Shown: positions 62,447 through 64,000 of the stretch, piece after piece
Layout of the letters: the number at the start of each line of letters is the position of its first letter
Numbering within the stretch: the first letter of the stretch is position 1
Source of the DNA: Eubacterium sp. UBA3279
GTDB lineage: Bacteria > Bacillota > Clostridia > Lachnospirales > Lachnospiraceae
Length of the DNA: 64,000 nt
Direction of reading: 5' to 3'
Assembly (NCBI GenBank): GCA_002361775.1
Contig: DETV01000006.1
Coordinates: 1-64,000 of the forward strand
Position numbers and translations under genes: made by a program
Notes under the pieces: generated by a model
Told to the model about the DNA's origin: nothing
What the model saw: the letters and a program-made list of their open reading frames with translations, nothing else
Databases searched by the model: none

Positions 62447-64000
62447 TTATTTCTTCTTAATCCAGGTTGTATAAAATGTTGTATTCAAATATGTAAAGGC
62501 TTCTGTTTTTTCCCAGTCCAGCTTCGCATTTTCAAATGCTTTTGGAGTCATAAAGCCCATATAATTAAAATCTGTTTTCCCTTCCGGCATTTTCAGATCT
62601 TTTACCGTACGGGGCGTTTTATTGGTATTGTACTCATTGATAATTCTTCTCGCCTCTTTGACAGCGGCTTTTGCATTATCTAACTGAGAACTCTTAATAT
62701 TTTTCAGCCATTTTGTAAGAGATCCGTTTCTGGCAACTTCAAACTGCTGCGCCTGATAAATCATGATATTTGCCTGAGAAGGATACGGGCTGGCAGCCCC
62801 TTCCCTGGTGGTATTCATTCTGTTTAACATGACAAGAGCCACACCAGTCATACCCGGCATCCCCTGATTTCCTGCTTCTGTATATACAGCAGCCGCAAGA
62901 AATTCATCTTCTGTCACATCCACGCCTACCTGGGGATCTGTTTCAAATTGTTTTTCCACCTTGTAAGTTCTTCCATTTTGATCTTTTACTCTTACATACC
63001 GGTTTTCTTTTGCCGTACACATACCTGACTCGTTGAAGCTGTAAATATAATCTTCCACACTATAGGTAGAGTTGGCAACCATAACCCCATACTTATTAAT
63101 ATAATAGCCGCCCACTCCTGTGGTTCCTACCCAATAGTTACTGGCTTTTGCACCATTTTCTTTCAGATAATAATAATTATTACCCTTCTTCAGCCAGCCG
63201 GTAACCATCCAGCCATTCTCGTCAAAATAATATTCTGACCCGCCAATCGTTTTCCAGGAAGATTTTACTCTTGTTCCGTCCGTATTCACATAATACCAAC
63301 GGCCTCCCTCCTGCTGCCAGCCATAGAGAGATTTTCCTTCTTCCCAGACACCGCTGCCATTCACGTAGTAATCTCCGATCCAGGTATTGGACGCCATAGC
63401 TCCGGAACTATTCATATAATACCATTTTCCGTCAATCTTTTGCCACCCGGTCAGCATGGCTCCGCTTCCGCTCATATAGTACCAGGTTCCGCCAATCTGC
63501 TGCCATCCGGTCAGCATGGCTCCGCTTCCGTTCATATAGTACCAAGTTCCGCCAATCTTTTGCCATCCGGTCAGCATGGCTCCGCTTCCGTTCATATAGT
63601 ACCAGGTTCCGCCTACCTTCTGCCACCCGGTGAGCATCCGTCCGCTTCCATCCATATAATACCAGACAGAACCTATCTTCTGCCATCCTGTCTGCATGGC
63701 TCCGCTTCCATTCATGTAGTACCAACTGTTTCCGATCAACTGCCAGCCGGTGACCATGGCTCCGCTTCCGTTCATATAATACCATGTGTTGCCTACCTTC
63801 TGCCACCCGGTAACCATCCAGCCACTGGCATCAAAATAATACCACTTTCCATTGATATTTTCCCAGTCAGACTGGGTATAACTTCCGTCACTGTGACGAT
63901 ACCACCAGCGATTCCCGTTCTGAATCCACCCGGACTGATGGTTTTCTTTGCTTTTACCCGGAATCCATGCGCCGCTTTTATCCACATAATATTCTCCGAT
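62447..64000 (-). CDS. Choline-binding-repeat protein with SleB-like cell-wall hydrolase domain (5' end outside window)
   Basis: The frame is open to the right edge of the window, so the N-terminus is missing. The visible part begins with aromatic cell-wall-binding repeats (unit GWQKIGGTWYYMNGSGAMLT), with about seven exact 20-residue units and more degenerate ones on both sides. The C-terminal domain (about the last 160 residues; EDEFLAAAVYTEAGNQGMPG with a candidate catalytic Glu, then VALVMLNRMN and YQAQQFEVA) resembles the SleB/CwlJ hydrolase fold. Likely a secreted, wall-bound lytic enzyme. A cobalamin promoter lies just downstream in the same direction, and no clear terminator was seen between. 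Confidence 0.85.
   Translation of the reverse strand: MGEYYVDKSGAWIPGKSKENHQSGWIQNGNRWWYRHSDGSYTQSDWENINGKWYYFDASGWMVTGWQKVGNTWYYMNGSGAMVTGWQLIGNSWYYMNGSGAMQTGWQKIGSVWYYMDGSGRMLTGWQKVGGTWYYMNGSGAMLTGWQKIGGTWYYMNGSGAMLTGWQQIGGTWYYMSGSGAMLTGWQKIDGKWYYMNSSGAMASNTWIGDYYVNGSGVWEEGKSLYGWQQEGGRWYYVNTDGTRVKSSWKTIGGSEYYFDENGWMVTGWLKKGNNYYYLKENGAKASNYWVGTTGVGGYYINKYGVMVANSTYSVEDYIYSFNESGMCTAKENRYVRVKDQNGRTYKVEKQFETDPQVGVDVTEDEFLAAAVYTEAGNQGMPGMTGVALVMLNRMNTTREGAASPYPSQANIMIYQAQQFEVARNGSLTKWLKNIKSSQLDNAKAAVKEARRIINEYNTNKTPRTVKDLKMPEGKTDFNYMGFMTPKAFENAKLDWEKTEAFTYLNTTFYTTWIKKK
63389..63808 (-). repeat. Seven tandem 60-bp coding repeats
   Basis: Seven consecutive 60-base units encode the 20-residue cell-wall-binding repeat. 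Several neighbouring units are nearly identical in DNA, such as those at about 63430-63610, suggesting recent duplication or gene conversion. Copy number may vary between strains. Confidence 0.88.

Noticed and set aside
63432..63806. Regular repetitive frame (units of about 20 residues, rich in Glu/Arg/Lys) on the minus strand
   Set aside because: It is the alternative frame of the 60-bp cell-wall-binding repeats; its regularity is inherited from the real gene.
63389..63808. Possible CRISPR array
   Set aside because: Repeats are directly adjacent, 60 bases, coding and without unique spacers; no cas genes are present.

Overview
The window looks like a chromosomal segment of a spore-forming anaerobic Firmicute of the Lachnospiraceae (Blautia/Ruminococcus-like). 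The evidence is moderate GC with strong AGGAGG ribosome sites, consensus sigma-A promoters, a tyrosine T-box, sporulation-associated genes (spoVB-like, spoIIM, dacF-like, SleB-like hydrolase), and a complete oxygen-independent (Cbi-type) cobalamin pathway. The genus is an inference.

Layout. Positions 1-5.5 kb are accessory and decaying. They hold a two-component pair (kinase cut by the window edge), an unknown gene, a 22-residue-repeat ORF fused to the remains of a metallophosphoesterase/5'-nucleotidase pseudogene, an SDR oxidoreductase and a beheaded cardiolipin-synthase fragment. Positions 5.5-12.9 kb are housekeeping on the minus strand: gap-pgk-tpiA, then an Rrf2 regulator-nifS-nifU-mnmA-PHP phosphatase operon for sulfur/Fe-S/tRNA thiolation. 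Positions 13-23 kb are mixed: SpoVB-like flippase, DAHP synthase, XerD-like recombinase, SpoIIM, AraC regulator plus GH13 glucosidase, D,D-carboxypeptidase, CmpB-like membrane protein and ribosomal protein S21. Positions 23-27.4 kb hold tyrS-alaS behind a T-box. Positions 27.4-31.8 kb hold ribokinase (apparent CTG start), remnants, a double-GNAT protein, an Fe-S aldo/keto reductase and RNase H.

From 31.7 to 62.4 kb the window is largely a tetrapyrrole/B12 superlocus. On the minus strand, hemA-(sirC::hemC)-(cobA::hemD)-hemB-hemL makes uroporphyrinogen III and precorrin-2 from glutamyl-tRNA; a membrane MutS-like ATPase and rnhA follow. Divergently, a cobalamin riboswitch with terminator precedes cbiM-cbiN-cbiQ-(cbiO::cbiK), the cobalt importer whose ATPase is fused in frame to the cobaltochelatase. 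A second, compact cobalamin riboswitch at 62.3 kb heads an approximately 18-kb minus-strand operon: cbiD-L-F-G-H-(J::E::T)-A-cobT-cobU-cobS-cobU-like-cobC-cbiB-cobD-cbiP-cbiC. Its tail carries three genes not known for B12 synthesis: an amidohydrolase, a UroD/MtaA-family protein and a truncated GH38-like protein. A strong bidirectional terminator separates this operon from cbiK.

The right edge holds the C-terminal part of a choline-binding-type repeat protein with a SleB-like hydrolase domain. No tRNA, rRNA, CRISPR or intact insertion sequence was recognised. The most unusual features are the fusions in the metal/tetrapyrrole pathway, several keeping a ribosome-binding site at the internal junction, and the three extra genes placed under B12 control.
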